Source: Streptomyces sp. NBC_00341 (GTDB taxonomy: Bacteria > Actinomycetota > Actinomycetes > Streptomycetales > Streptomycetaceae). From it: a stretch of 64,000 nucleotides of DNA. Where the stretch lies: assembly GCF_041435055.1 (NCBI RefSeq), contig NZ_CP108002.1:2294001-2358000 (forward strand), read 5' to 3'. A program made the position numbers and the translations under genes. The notes below the pieces were generated by a model. That model saw nothing but the letters and a program-made list of their open reading frames with translations, had not been told where the DNA came from and searched no databases. Below, piece after piece: positions 10,121 to 20,200 of this stretch; positions within the stretch are counted from its first letter, which is position 1; the number at the start of each line of letters is the position of its first letter.

Positions 10121-13100
10121 ATCCCCTATCTATTTGAGCGGCGAAGTCTTCAATCTGAGCCCGGGATGCACCTGGATTCATATCACCAAACCACTTCCAC
10201 TGATTGGTGATCTCCTGATGAACGTTCGCCCCCCGCGACTGCATCCTGCTCCCTGGGATTCCTCGCATATTAGACGGGGCATCGAAGTCGAAGCCTGCAA
10301 ATTGCGGGTCATCCCGATACTCCTGGGGGATCGCGTGGTGGGCATCCCAATCGTCAGGCAACCGCTTGAGGCCGGCTTTGTTGAGAGTCGCATTGAACCT
10401 CCCGCGATAATTGGTCAGCTTGATCGTTGGGAACTCTGGATCGTAGCCCGTGGCGCAGGTGTTGTGCACCAGCACCGGCGTCGTACCAGCGAGTACATAG
10501 TACGTGTGCAAAGCCTCGACCGTGAAGTTATACGTGCGAGTCTGCTTACTGTATGCCCTGTTCGCGCGAATCTTAGCAGTCGAGCCGTCAGCAGTAAGGA
10601 GCTTGGTGCCGGGCTCCAGGTCGCCAGCCAGCACCCACGCATGTTTGGAAGGCACCCAGAATGGATGTTCTTTAGTAGCAGTGAGTTTTTTGTCGCCATC
10701 TCCAGTGTCGACCGTCAACTCGTTGAGGTGCTTGTACCCTTCGGTGACAATCAGCGCAGTTACTCTGCGCCCCTCCGCCTCTCCGGTCTCGGGGTCAGTC
10801 GCCAAGACTTCATCCCCGACACGGATCTCCTCAATCTTCTTGGCCGATTTGTCGGCCATGAGGACTTCTGTTCCTGCTAGAAAACAATTTCCACCCTTAG
10901 AACCCGGCTTTGGCCTTACCCCGGTTCCTTCTCCTTGGGTGAACATTGCGATCAAGAAACTAGGCACCTGATATGCATTGCTCGAGGTGTCGTAGCCCTG
11001 GCTGGCGACCCAATTGTCGAACGAGCCTCCGTAGTCGCACCCGGGCGCCCCTGCGCCGCCGTTCCAGCAGTCACCGTCTCCGAATACCCCGCCGAAGAGG
11101 GACGCCGCTTGCGGAACATTCGAGACCAGGCCGTAGAAGACTTCGCCCGCCCCGCGGCAGAATCCGGAGAACCAGTTCTTTCCGCAACCGCCCTCTCCGC
11201 CGCCACTGCTTCCTCGGGTGGCACCGGTGCCAGTGCCAGTGCCAGTGCCACCGCCAGTGCCACCGCCCCCGGACGCAGTACCTCCTGTGTTTCCACCGCC
11301 ACCGCCACCGGTGCCCATGTTGTTGCCGCCGATGCCGTCACAGCTGGCGGACATGTTGCCGGCGTAGCAGTTGCTGCCGACAGGTTCCTCTCCACCGCTG
11401 TTGAGCAGCATGGTCTTCAGGCCGGTTGGATCGCTGGCTGTGACGGGTGTGTTGTTGGCATAGCTGTACCCGTTGAGGGACTGATGTTGATCGAGGGCCA
11501 GGACGGGGTCGACGCTGATGAACTGGCCGATGCCTGGGTCGTATTCGCGGGCGCCGATATGGGTGAGACCTGTGGTGGTGTCGGCAGGCTTGCCCAAGAA
11601 GCCCTTGTCGTCGGGCCAAGTGGTGGGTGTCGCGCCGCGGGTGGAGCCGAAGGGGGTGGTGTAGCGCTTGGTGACGGCCCAGGTGGCGGGTTCGAGGACG
11701 AGGCTGGCTGTTCCGTGGGGGTCCGAGCAGAGGAATTTGAGTTTGGTGCCGGACACGCCGCTGGTGGCGGTGCGCAGGGCGATGGTCTTGCCGGCGGCTG
11801 TGTAGTAGCGGGTGCCGGAGAGGATCTTGGTGGTGCCCTTGGTGGTGAGGCGGACTTCTGTGCCGCCGAGGTAAAGCACGGTGTCGCCGTCGCCGGTCGC
11901 ACGGCGGATCAGGAGTTCGCCGGAGGCGTCGTACAGGTAGCTGGTCGCCAGCTTCGGCTTGCTGCCTGTGGCGGGCTCGCTGGTGGAGACGAGTTTGCCC
12001 TCGGAGTTCCAGACCAGGGTCTGCTTGGCCTGAGTGCCGGGCCTGCTGGTGGTGTTGCCCGCTTCGTCGTATGCGTAGGAACTGGTCTTGGTGCCGGTCG
12101 TCTTGGTCAGCGGGTGGGGCTGGCCGGCGGTGGTTCCGTACGTGTACGACGTTGTCGTGTCACCGGAGGCGGCGTGTTGCTTCTCGGTCTCGCGCTGACC
12201 GGATTCGTTGTAGGTGTAGCTGGTCCAGTAAGGAGCCGCACCGTCGAGGTTGGCGGTGCTGCGCCCGCCCTTGGCGCAGTCGGCGGTTTTGGGGGTCCAG
12301 GCTTCGGTCAGGCGGCGGTTGCCGTCGTACTCGAAGCATTGGTAGTCGGCCTTGGTGGTACCGCCCTGGGTGCTGGCGTCGAAGATCGAGGTGACGTTGC
12401 CGGCGTCGTCGTGGGTGTACTTCAGCTCCTGGGGCATGTAGCCGTGCACGTCGTCGGTGACGTAGGAGCGGGTCAGCCGACGGGTGCCGTCCTCGTAGTC
12501 GTAGTTGAGGAAGGCCTTCTTCGCTGAGCTGGTGGAGTCGGTGCCCAGCGTGAGCTGGCGCAGGTCTCCCTGGGGGGAGTACGCGGCCGTCTGGAGGTAT
12601 CCGGTGGCGCCCGTCGCTGTGGTCTGCTGGCCGAGCACGTTGTACTTGTTGGATACGGTCTCGCCGGGCAGGCCTGCGACCGCGGGCTGGGAAGCCTGGC
12701 TGACGGTGCCATCGATGTTGTAGCCAGTGGTGAACGACAGCGTCTTGGGGACCCCTGCCGTAACGAGCGGGTCGGTATCGGGCAGCACCAGCTGGCTGGC
12801 GACGACCTGGTAGAGGTTGTCGTATTTGGTGACCTTGGTTGTGTATGCCTTGCCGGTCAGGCCGCCCTCGTAGCGGGTTGCCGTGTCCTGCTGGCCCTTG
12901 GCCAGGCTGTCGAAGCTCCAGGAGGCGAGCTGGGTGGCGTCGGTCTTGGTCCCGTCCCAGAGGCCGGTCTGACGGCCGAGGTTGTCGTACTCGGATATCA
13001 GGGTCTTGCCGCGGGAGTCGTTGGTGCTGGTCACCTGGTCGAGCGCGTTGTAGTGGGTGTGCGAAGTGCCCTTGTCCGGGTCGGTGGCGCTGTCCTGGCG

Positions 13101-16100
13101 TCCGAAGAGGTCGTATGTGTAGGACCACTTGGTCTTGTCGGGTCCGGAAACGCTCTTCTGCTGGCCGGCCGGGGTGTACTCGTACCCCGTGGTGGTGTAG
13201 TCACTGCCGGTCGCCTGCGGTCCTGCGTACTCGCGTCGTTCCGTTGTCTGGCCGAGGGCGTTGGTGGTGACCATCGTGGCCTGGCCCCCTGCTGGGGCGC
13301 TGGTGGAGACGGTGTCACCGGTGTAGCCGGTCGTGGTCCTGAAGCGTTCGACACCCCGGACCTTGGTCACCGACACGGTGGCGCGCCCGGCACCGTCGTA
13401 CGTGGTGTCGTTCTCCATGGGCGCCTGGCCGCCCTCGGTTCCCACCAGGTTCCCGGACGGGCTTGTCTTGTCTGCCCAGATGTCAGCCAGGCTGGTGACG
13501 GCGAGGCCCCGCTCGTCGTACAGGGTTTCGGCGATGACGGTCCCGCCGACGGGCGAGGGGGTCTGCGTCTGCCGGAGCCGCAGCAGTGAGTCGTAGATCT
13601 CGTAGGTGGTGTTGTAGCCAGACGCGTCGCCCTTGAGTGTGCCGGTCGATACCCACGGTGTGTCCGTGGACGTGATGCTGTAGGTGTAGACGTAGTTCGG
13701 AGTCGCGTTCAGGACCTTGAGCCGGTTGGGCAGCCACACCTTGGTGACACGGCCCAGCGAGTCGTACTCGGACTCGGTGTTCTTGCCATTCGGGTCGGTG
13801 ACCTTGGTGACAGCGCCGGTCGCGAAGTCCACCGCTGTAGTCGTGGTGTAGCCCTTGATGTTGCTGCTCGCGCTGGAAGTCAGCGGGCCGATCTTCCCCG
13901 ACGGGACGTAGGACGCAGTGGTGACGAGTGCGTCGTTGGTGTCCTTGACGGTGAGTGGCCGGCCGAGGATGTCGTAGGTCGTGGTGAGGAGCTTCTGGAA
14001 GACGGGCGCGTCATCGACGCCGTAGGACTTGGCCCGGCCCGTCCACTGGACTTCGCCCTTGGTGGGCTTCTGTGCCGCACTCCAGGTGGTGGCGTCGTAC
14101 GCGGTGGCTACGTCGGAGACGACGTCACCGGACCTGGTGGAGTCCGCGGGCAGGTCCAGCACGGCGTCCGTGGTGGAGCAGGGCTTGGTGACCGTGCGGG
14201 TACGGGAAGCGAGCGAGTTGATGCCCAGGGTGTCGTTACGGGCGTACCAGGTGCGGGTGCACTTCTCGTCACCCGCAACAGCGTCGTCACCCTTGTCCTC
14301 GACGGTCTCGGGCATGCCGTAGTCGTCGAAGGTGGTGACGGTGGACCGGACCCGGTCCTTCGGGGTTCCGCTGCTGGTGATGTTGGTGCGGGCGTGGGTG
14401 GCGGCGGTGCGCACGTAGTACGCCTCTGTGTCGGCGTACGACTTGTGCTGGGTGGCCGTCTTCTTCGACCACGGGTCGTTGATGGTGCCGCCGACCTCGT
14501 TGGCCCCGTTGTAAGTGGCTGTTTCGCGGGTGAAGCCGGCGTACGGTTCGGAGTCGGTGATCTCCGCTGCCTTGATGGCCGTGACCTTGGCAGTCTTGCG
14601 CTTGTCCGGGTCGAGGGTCTTCCCGTCGTCCTTGAGGACGCGATCGCCGTTCATGCCACGCATGTAGACGGTGACGGTCTTCGACTGGGTCTTGCCCGGG
14701 ATGCCGGTGAGGTGGGTGACCCTGCCGAAGCCTCGCCAGATGGACCAGGTGCGTTCCTTCTCCTTGGTCATCGGGTCGTCGTTGTAGTGCCAGGCACCAC
14801 CGCCGGAATAGCTGTAGGTGTTCTCAACCGCCTCCGAACCGCCGTGGGGGTCGGTGGTGATGACCGAGTAGACCGGGTACTTCTGGAACCAGTCCAGAAT
14901 CGGCGTCTTCCCGCCGTTCGGAGACCAGTACACCGGGTAGCAGCGTCCGGTGTTCTCATCCGGGCGGGGCATGGTCTGCCCGGCGACGCATCCGGCATCC
15001 ATGTACGTGACGACGGTCTTCGCACCGGCTTCGGAGGTGACCGACTTCAGCCGTGGCTTCTCCAGGGACAGGATGTCGTCGCTGGTGGAGTCGACACGGT
15101 TGGGGTGGGACTCCGGGGTGAAGGTGACCGGGTCCAGGCTCAGATCGGTGCCGCGCTTGCCGGTGTGCTTGATCTCGTCCAGCCACAGCGACTGGTCTGT
15201 CGAGTCACCCGTGTCGCCGGGGTCGAGGTAGTGCTGCTTCAGTGCCCAGCCGTCCACGGCTGAGAAGCCGGGGGTGGCTGCGGCGGCGTCCCAGGCGTAG
15301 GTAGTCACGCCGGTCATCCGCTTGCGGGAGAAGAACATCGGGCTGACGTTGCCGGTGCATTTGGCGCCGTCCTTGCACACGGCGTCGAACGGAACGTCAG
15401 GCCAGTTGTCCCGGGTGTCCTTGGTCAAGGCGTCGCATCCGGTGCCGGATGCGACGCACCGCTCGGCGTAGGCGAAGGTGACCTTGTTCGAGGCGGGCTG
15501 GGCGGCGAAAAGGCCGTCGGCTCGCTGTCCGTAGCGGATTTCCTTGAGATAGCCGCCACGGGTGTAAGGGGTGCCGGTGTTGTCGTCGCCGAGCTGGTCG
15601 TAGTTGTTGGTCTCGGCCGCGTACCAGTAGGACATGGCGTTCTTGTGGGTGTCCTCGACGTAGTCGAGGTTCCACCGCCAGGCCTGCTTCTTGGCCCGGC
15701 CGGAGAAGCTGGTGCCGTCCGCGTAGCCGGGTTCGCCGGAGTCGTCACCGAAGACCGGCACCGTCCACACCGAATCGGTGCGGTCAGTGGCTCCCGCGCC
15801 GTCCAGCTTGTTGAGGCCGAAGACGTACTTGGTTCCGTCCCCGGTGGTCACAGTCCAGTACTCACCGTTGTCGTCACCGTTGTCGGCGCCGGTGGAATGG
15901 ATAACGGTGGAGGCGTTGTCGTTCTTCAGCCGCCACACACCCGAGGTGTCGTCCTTGACCAGCTCACTGGCCTTGCCGTTGAGGACAAGAGAGGCGTTGT
16001 CGTACTTCCAGCACAGGTCGAACTTGTCGGTCTGACCGTCGTCGTCACAGGAGCCGTACGTGCGCTCGACATACGACGAGGTGATGTCGAAACCAGTACC

Positions 16101-17096
16101 GATCGCCGTGCCCTGGTTGTTGGTGTTCGCGGTCTGGCCGTCGACCGCCCCGGAGTCATAGGAGATCGACAGATCCGGTGCCGGTCCCGCCGCCGCAGGC
16201 GGAGTGCGCAGCGGGTACGACCACGTGAAAGTGCCCGCAGAGCCTCCTGCCTCCCAGGTGGAGGAGGCAGCCAGCGGGGTCGCCTTGTAGTCACCTCCAC
16301 CGGACTTGGTGCCCGCTGCCAGGGCTACCGTCATCGTGCGTCCTTCACCCCGGGCGGCCGGCTCGGAGGCGGCTGCGGTACCGAAGGTCAGCTGGGCGTC
16401 GATGCGGTTGTGCTTGCGGTCGTTGGTGAACTGAAGGGGTGTTCGGGTGCGGCACTCGGCCTTCGCGGGATCGCTCAGCGCACAGTCGGGCAGACGCAAG
16501 GCCTGCAGGCGACCGGCCCAGTCCCCGCCGTACGCGGAGACGAACCCGTCGTATTCAATGCCGAGTTGGGCCTTCCCGCCGGCGACCGGACCAGTTACGG
16601 ACAGGACGATGCCCTTGACGCCGAGCTTGGCCGTCTGCTTCTGATCAAGGACCTTGACCTTGACCGAGCCAGCTGCCTTGGTCTGCCCCTCTCCCTCGAC
16701 CCGGTGCGGGCGGTCCAAGGTCAGCGGGAGCGACCCCGGCGATGCCTTCGCCGCCCCCGTTGCAGGCAGGGTCAGCTGAGCCTGGCCGGATGTAGGCCAG
16801 GAGACGGTCTTGGCGCGATCCTTCTCAGCCCGTGCGGTGGCGGATCGGTCTTCGGCAGCCGACCTCTCCACCACCGCTTCGATTTTCTTGTTCACCTTCG
16901 CGGTGAACGGTGACACCTTGTCGGGGTGCAGCGCTATCTGCGGTTTGCCCAGCGGATCAGCATGGGCGGCGAACGCCACGGGCGTGAGCAGTCCGGGTAT
17001 GAGAGTGAAGCCGGCGAGCGTCGCTATGCGTCGTATCCAAGCTGCTTTGCCTGGTCGGCCTCTGCGCGTACGCATAGCTGATCCGATCCCGTTCAT
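10089..17096 (-). CDS. Secreted RHS/YD-repeat polymorphic toxin with HINT domain and AHH-like nuclease tip
   Basis: A 2335-residue interbacterial toxin candidate. A signal peptide (ending near FAAHA) precedes a long N-terminal region and many YD repeats (such as YDSLGR, YDNLGR, YDLFGR). The RHS core ends with the conserved YDPGIGQFISVDP and DPTG near residue 1890. A Gly/Thr-rich linker follows. A HINT protease domain runs from NCFLAGTEVL (about 2068) to VLVHN (about 2210), the usual self-cleavage boundaries. The last 125 residues contain DAHHAIPQ, a later Asn and VHQEI, matching HNH/EndoVII-fold AHH nucleases. The frame is open to 17258, but the ATG at 17096 is preferred: GGGGAG lies upstream and the signal peptide follows. 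G+C drops over the HINT and tip. The LamG protein gene lies just upstream on the same strand and the immunity gene overlaps its end. The toxin's target is inferred, not shown. Confidence 0.93.
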   Translation of the reverse strand: MNGIGSAMRTRRGRPGKAAWIRRIATLAGFTLIPGLLTPVAFAAHADPLGKPQIALHPDKVSPFTAKVNKKIEAVVERSAAEDRSATARAEKDRAKTVSWPTSGQAQLTLPATGAAKASPGSLPLTLDRPHRVEGEGQTKAAGSVKVKVLDQKQTAKLGVKGIVLSVTGPVAGGKAQLGIEYDGFVSAYGGDWAGRLQALRLPDCALSDPAKAECRTRTPLQFTNDRKHNRIDAQLTFGTAAASEPAARGEGRTMTVALAAGTKSGGGDYKATPLAASSTWEAGGSAGTFTWSYPLRTPPAAAGPAPDLSISYDSGAVDGQTANTNNQGTAIGTGFDITSSYVERTYGSCDDDGQTDKFDLCWKYDNASLVLNGKASELVKDDTSGVWRLKNDNASTVIHSTGADNGDDNGEYWTVTTGDGTKYVFGLNKLDGAGATDRTDSVWTVPVFGDDSGEPGYADGTSFSGRAKKQAWRWNLDYVEDTHKNAMSYWYAAETNNYDQLGDDNTGTPYTRGGYLKEIRYGQRADGLFAAQPASNKVTFAYAERCVASGTGCDALTKDTRDNWPDVPFDAVCKDGAKCTGNVSPMFFSRKRMTGVTTYAWDAAAATPGFSAVDGWALKQHYLDPGDTGDSTDQSLWLDEIKHTGKRGTDLSLDPVTFTPESHPNRVDSTSDDILSLEKPRLKSVTSEAGAKTVVTYMDAGCVAGQTMPRPDENTGRCYPVYWSPNGGKTPILDWFQKYPVYSVITTDPHGGSEAVENTYSYSGGGAWHYNDDPMTKEKERTWSIWRGFGRVTHLTGIPGKTQSKTVTVYMRGMNGDRVLKDDGKTLDPDKRKTAKVTAIKAAEITDSEPYAGFTRETATYNGANEVGGTINDPWSKKTATQHKSYADTEAYYVRTAATHARTNITSSGTPKDRVRSTVTTFDDYGMPETVEDKGDDAVAGDEKCTRTWYARNDTLGINSLASRTRTVTKPCSTTDAVLDLPADSTRSGDVVSDVATAYDATTWSAAQKPTKGEVQWTGRAKSYGVDDAPVFQKLLTTTYDILGRPLTVKDTNDALVTTASYVPSGKIGPLTSSASSNIKGYTTTTAVDFATGAVTKVTDPNGKNTESEYDSLGRVTKVWLPNRLKVLNATPNYVYTYSITSTDTPWVSTGTLKGDASGYNTTYEIYDSLLRLRQTQTPSPVGGTVIAETLYDERGLAVTSLADIWADKTSPSGNLVGTEGGQAPMENDTTYDGAGRATVSVTKVRGVERFRTTTGYTGDTVSTSAPAGGQATMVTTNALGQTTERREYAGPQATGSDYTTTGYEYTPAGQQKSVSGPDKTKWSYTYDLFGRQDSATDPDKGTSHTHYNALDQVTSTNDSRGKTLISEYDNLGRQTGLWDGTKTDATQLASWSFDSLAKGQQDTATRYEGGLTGKAYTTKVTKYDNLYQVVASQLVLPDTDPLVTAGVPKTLSFTTGYNIDGTVSQASQPAVAGLPGETVSNKYNVLGQQTTATGATGYLQTAAYSPQGDLRQLTLGTDSTSSAKKAFLNYDYEDGTRRLTRSYVTDDVHGYMPQELKYTHDDAGNVTSIFDASTQGGTTKADYQCFEYDGNRRLTEAWTPKTADCAKGGRSTANLDGAAPYWTSYTYNESGQRETEKQHAASGDTTTSYTYGTTAGQPHPLTKTTGTKTSSYAYDEAGNTTSRPGTQAKQTLVWNSEGKLVSTSEPATGSKPKLATSYLYDASGELLIRRATGDGDTVLYLGGTEVRLTTKGTTKILSGTRYYTAAGKTIALRTATSGVSGTKLKFLCSDPHGTASLVLEPATWAVTKRYTTPFGSTRGATPTTWPDDKGFLGKPADTTTGLTHIGAREYDPGIGQFISVDPVLALDQHQSLNGYSYANNTPVTASDPTGLKTMLLNSGGEEPVGSNCYAGNMSASCDGIGGNNMGTGGGGGGNTGGTASGGGGTGGGTGTGTGTGATRGSSGGGEGGCGKNWFSGFCRGAGEVFYGLVSNVPQAASLFGGVFGDGDCWNGGAGAPGCDYGGSFDNWVASQGYDTSSNAYQVPSFLIAMFTQGEGTGVRPKPGSKGGNCFLAGTEVLMADKSAKKIEEIRVGDEVLATDPETGEAEGRRVTALIVTEGYKHLNELTVDTGDGDKKLTATKEHPFWVPSKHAWVLAGDLEPGTKLLTADGSTAKIRANRAYSKQTRTYNFTVEALHTYYVLAGTTPVLVHNTCATGYDPEFPTIKLTNYRGRFNATLNKAGLKRLPDDWDAHHAIPQEYRDDPQFAGFDFDAPSNMRGIPGSRMQSRGANVHQEITNQWKWFGDMNPGASRAQIEDFAAQIDRGYGAYYWGEPK

Positions 17097-17230
17097 CTGG
17101 TTTCCGCTCCCCGCATGAGCTACCCGTAAGGCGCCCTGCGTTCTTGCCCCGCAGCCTGTGCCGACGGGGACGGTTGGTGGGTAACGCAAAGAATGTGAGG
17201 GCCGTCGCGACAGCACGGCCGGGCATGCGG

Positions 17231-17262
17231 CCGGGTGGCAGCGCAGTCGCGCTGCCACCCGG
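17231..17262 (-). terminator. Hairpin after the LamG protein gene
   Basis: A perfect 14-base stem, CCGGGTGGCAGCGC at 17231-17244 paired with 17249-17262, with an AGTC loop. It sits immediately downstream of the LamG gene stop on the minus strand. The RHS gene therefore probably has its own promoter in the following 130 bases, or depends on read-through. Confidence 0.75.
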
Positions 17263-17272
17263 GTAGCCCTGG

Positions 17273-20200
17273 TTAACCTGCGCCTGATGCGGCCTGCACT
17301 TGGGCGCTGACCTGGTCGGCCGTCATCGCTCCGGTCCAGACCTTCAGGCTCTCCAGGCTTCCGGGCAGGTAGTTCCCCACGGCTCCGCCCTTGGCACCTC
17401 GGCCGATCGCCAATTCTCCGCTGCCGGCCTGTGCGGCAGTGAAGTCAGCGTTCTCACCGGAAGGCTGAGCGAGGGGACCGACGTACAGGTGCAGTTTCCC
17501 GTAGGACGGGTCGTCCGACTCCAAGCTCTCCTGGGCGTTGAACACCCCGGTGACCTGGACCCATGTGTCAGTTTCGGCGAGTTCGTCATCCACAACCTCG
17601 GCACTCTGGATGACCTGGCCGTTGGCGCCGCGGGCGGTCCGGGTGAACTTCCACTGGTACGCGTCATCCGCCGGTTTGGTGACCCACAGGGCCCAGGCGG
17701 ATTCATTGCCCGTGCGCTGGCCGGCTATCTGTCCGGTGTAGCCGACCGGCTTCGCTGCCAGCGCCTCCGAATCCAACTCCACCGATGCCGAGACTGTGAA
17801 GGAGCCGCTGTCGTCAACCACCGGGCCGGCCACGGATGCGTAGGCGGTGGTCCCATTGAGCACCACAGCGCTCCGGTCAGCGTTGGAGACTGCGCCGCCG
17901 GCCAGGGTCAGGGACCCGGGAGCGTAAAGCGTCGAAGGGCTCTCCGGGATCGCGTTGGCCGTGGCTGCTGCGGCATCCCAATGGGCTACCAACTCATTGG
18001 TGGGGACATCGTCAACGGCGGCTTGCGCTTCCTGCATGATGCTGTCCCCGGTGAGCGGGTATTGCCAAACGGAAATCTCGTCCACCAGACCGAAGAAGTA
18101 TCCGCCATACCCGCCGTTCTCCATCGACCGCCCGATTTGCATACCCGCGTTCGCAGTCCACGGTTCGTACGTGGAGGCGCTTGCCGCGAGCGTGACGGGG
18201 TCCCCTTGCGGTCGTCCGTTGACGAAGAGCTGGATCGTGTCGTTGCTCTTGTCCGCGTCGTTCTTGGAGTCGAAAACCCCGGACAAGTGTGTCCAGACGT
18301 TCAGTGGCGGGTTGATCTCGTCGGCAACGGATCGAATGAACGCGGGATTCGCCTGGTCCCTGTCCATGCGATTGAAGATCCACTTCTTGAAGCTGGCGGA
18401 GTAGTAGAGGGCAAACGCGCTGCCGTTCGTGCCGGACTCGGACAGAACGACCCTATTTTTCGACGGGTCCGACAACTGCACCCATGCCGAGACAGTGAAC
18501 GAATCCTTGGTGTTCACCGCAGCCGAGGCAGTGGCCGCGTATCCGACCTGGTCTGCGGGGTTCGTCGCGGCGTCGTTGAGGCGCAACGAGTAGTCCGGAT
18601 CGCCGCGGCGTCCGCGGCCTGACCAAGTGGCGCCGGCAGCACCGTGGAGCGTGGCGTCGTGCCGCGCACCGGCCTCGGTGGCTACATCCTTTGCCACCAC
18701 GACACCCGATCCGGTTGTGCCGTCGTCAAGGTGCCAGCGACCGACGGGGCCTTTCGGCGTCGACACCTTGAAGGCGAACTCTGCCGGCGTTCCCCAACGT
18801 GTCCGGCCGGAGGAATCGAGTTTGAGGTCACTGGCTTCCACCGACAGCACCTGGGTGCCGGCCAGGGAAGGGGTGACGTCATTGACCGTCACGGTGGCCC
18901 CGATGACCTGCTTGGTCTTCTGCGCCGAGGTGGTCAGCAGGCGCCACCGAAACGCCTTGACGTCGCTGTCCGCCGAGTTGTGCGTGAAGGTGAACTTGCC
19001 CGGCGTGCCGGGACCGCCGCTGGGGTTGCACAGGTTCACCGTGCACTGCGTGTACGGGGCGCCCGCAGTGATCGAGGGGGCCTTCGGCGCTGTGGAGTCA
19101 ATTTTGAAGTAGCACCAGGACGAGTACGAGGAGAACAGGTCACCGGACGCGCCGTCGTAGGACCAGTGGGACTGAGTGCGCGCCCGGAGGCGGTACAGAC
19201 CCCCGTCAGCACGGCTGGAAGTGCGCAGGCTCTGCAGCGTTTCGTCCGGCACCCAGCCGCTGGCCGGCCGGTAGGCGGACCAGACTTCGTGCCAGGCTGC
19301 GTCATCGCCCCGCTGGACGACATATTCAGCCTGCAGCGAGCCCTCCTCATCGCCCTTGTGCGCCTCGACCTTGGTCTGAACACGGGCCTGCACCATCGGG
19401 TCGACCCGGGTCACCATCAATGGGTCCGTCGAGGACGGCCTGCAGTATGCGGTGTTGCCGTTCCCCGGGATGACACCGACACTGGTCGGAACGCCCGGCT
19501 GGTACGCATAGTTGACCTTGAGTTCCGCGTTGTCGTCGAAGCGCTTCCAGGCCCTCGCGTCGGTCTCGTCCTTCGCCCTGAGCATGAACGTCAGACGGCT
19601 GATCTTGCCGTCGGCGTACGAACGGACAGTGGACTTCAGGTTCTCGTCCGGCTCGGCGGGATTGTCGTTGAACTCGACCCAGCTGTCGGGCTGCGAAGGG
19701 CTGCAGTTGTCTCCCCGCCCGTAGGAGACGTTCCGGTCGCCCATCTGATCAAGGTCCTTCGGACCCGGCCAGTGGGTTCCCTCGGTCATGTTGTCGGTCC
19801 GCTCAAGATCCACCCAGTGCGCGTTGCAGTTGAACGACCATGTCTCATGCGCGCGGAACGTCGCGTCCAGAACGTACTTGCCTGCCAGCTGGGTCGGGGC
19901 AAGCTCGAACAGCATCCGGTTCTTGTATCCGTTGCCGCAGTAGTAACCGTCCGCGTTCCCACAGAGCCCGACTCCGTAGTCCCCGTCGAACTGCCACCAG
20001 CGGTCACCGTCGGAAGAAATCACTGACCGCTCGGAGACGCCGAGCCCGACCGAGGGATCGATGCGCACGGGATAGACGGTCTCCGTACCGCGCAGCAGGC
20101 CGAGGTCGGGCGTGACCGAGACGACCTCACCGTCGACGTGCACCGGAAGCACAGCGGTGCTGTCGCCCGCCCCGGGCTGGGTGGTGTTGCCCCCGCCTGC

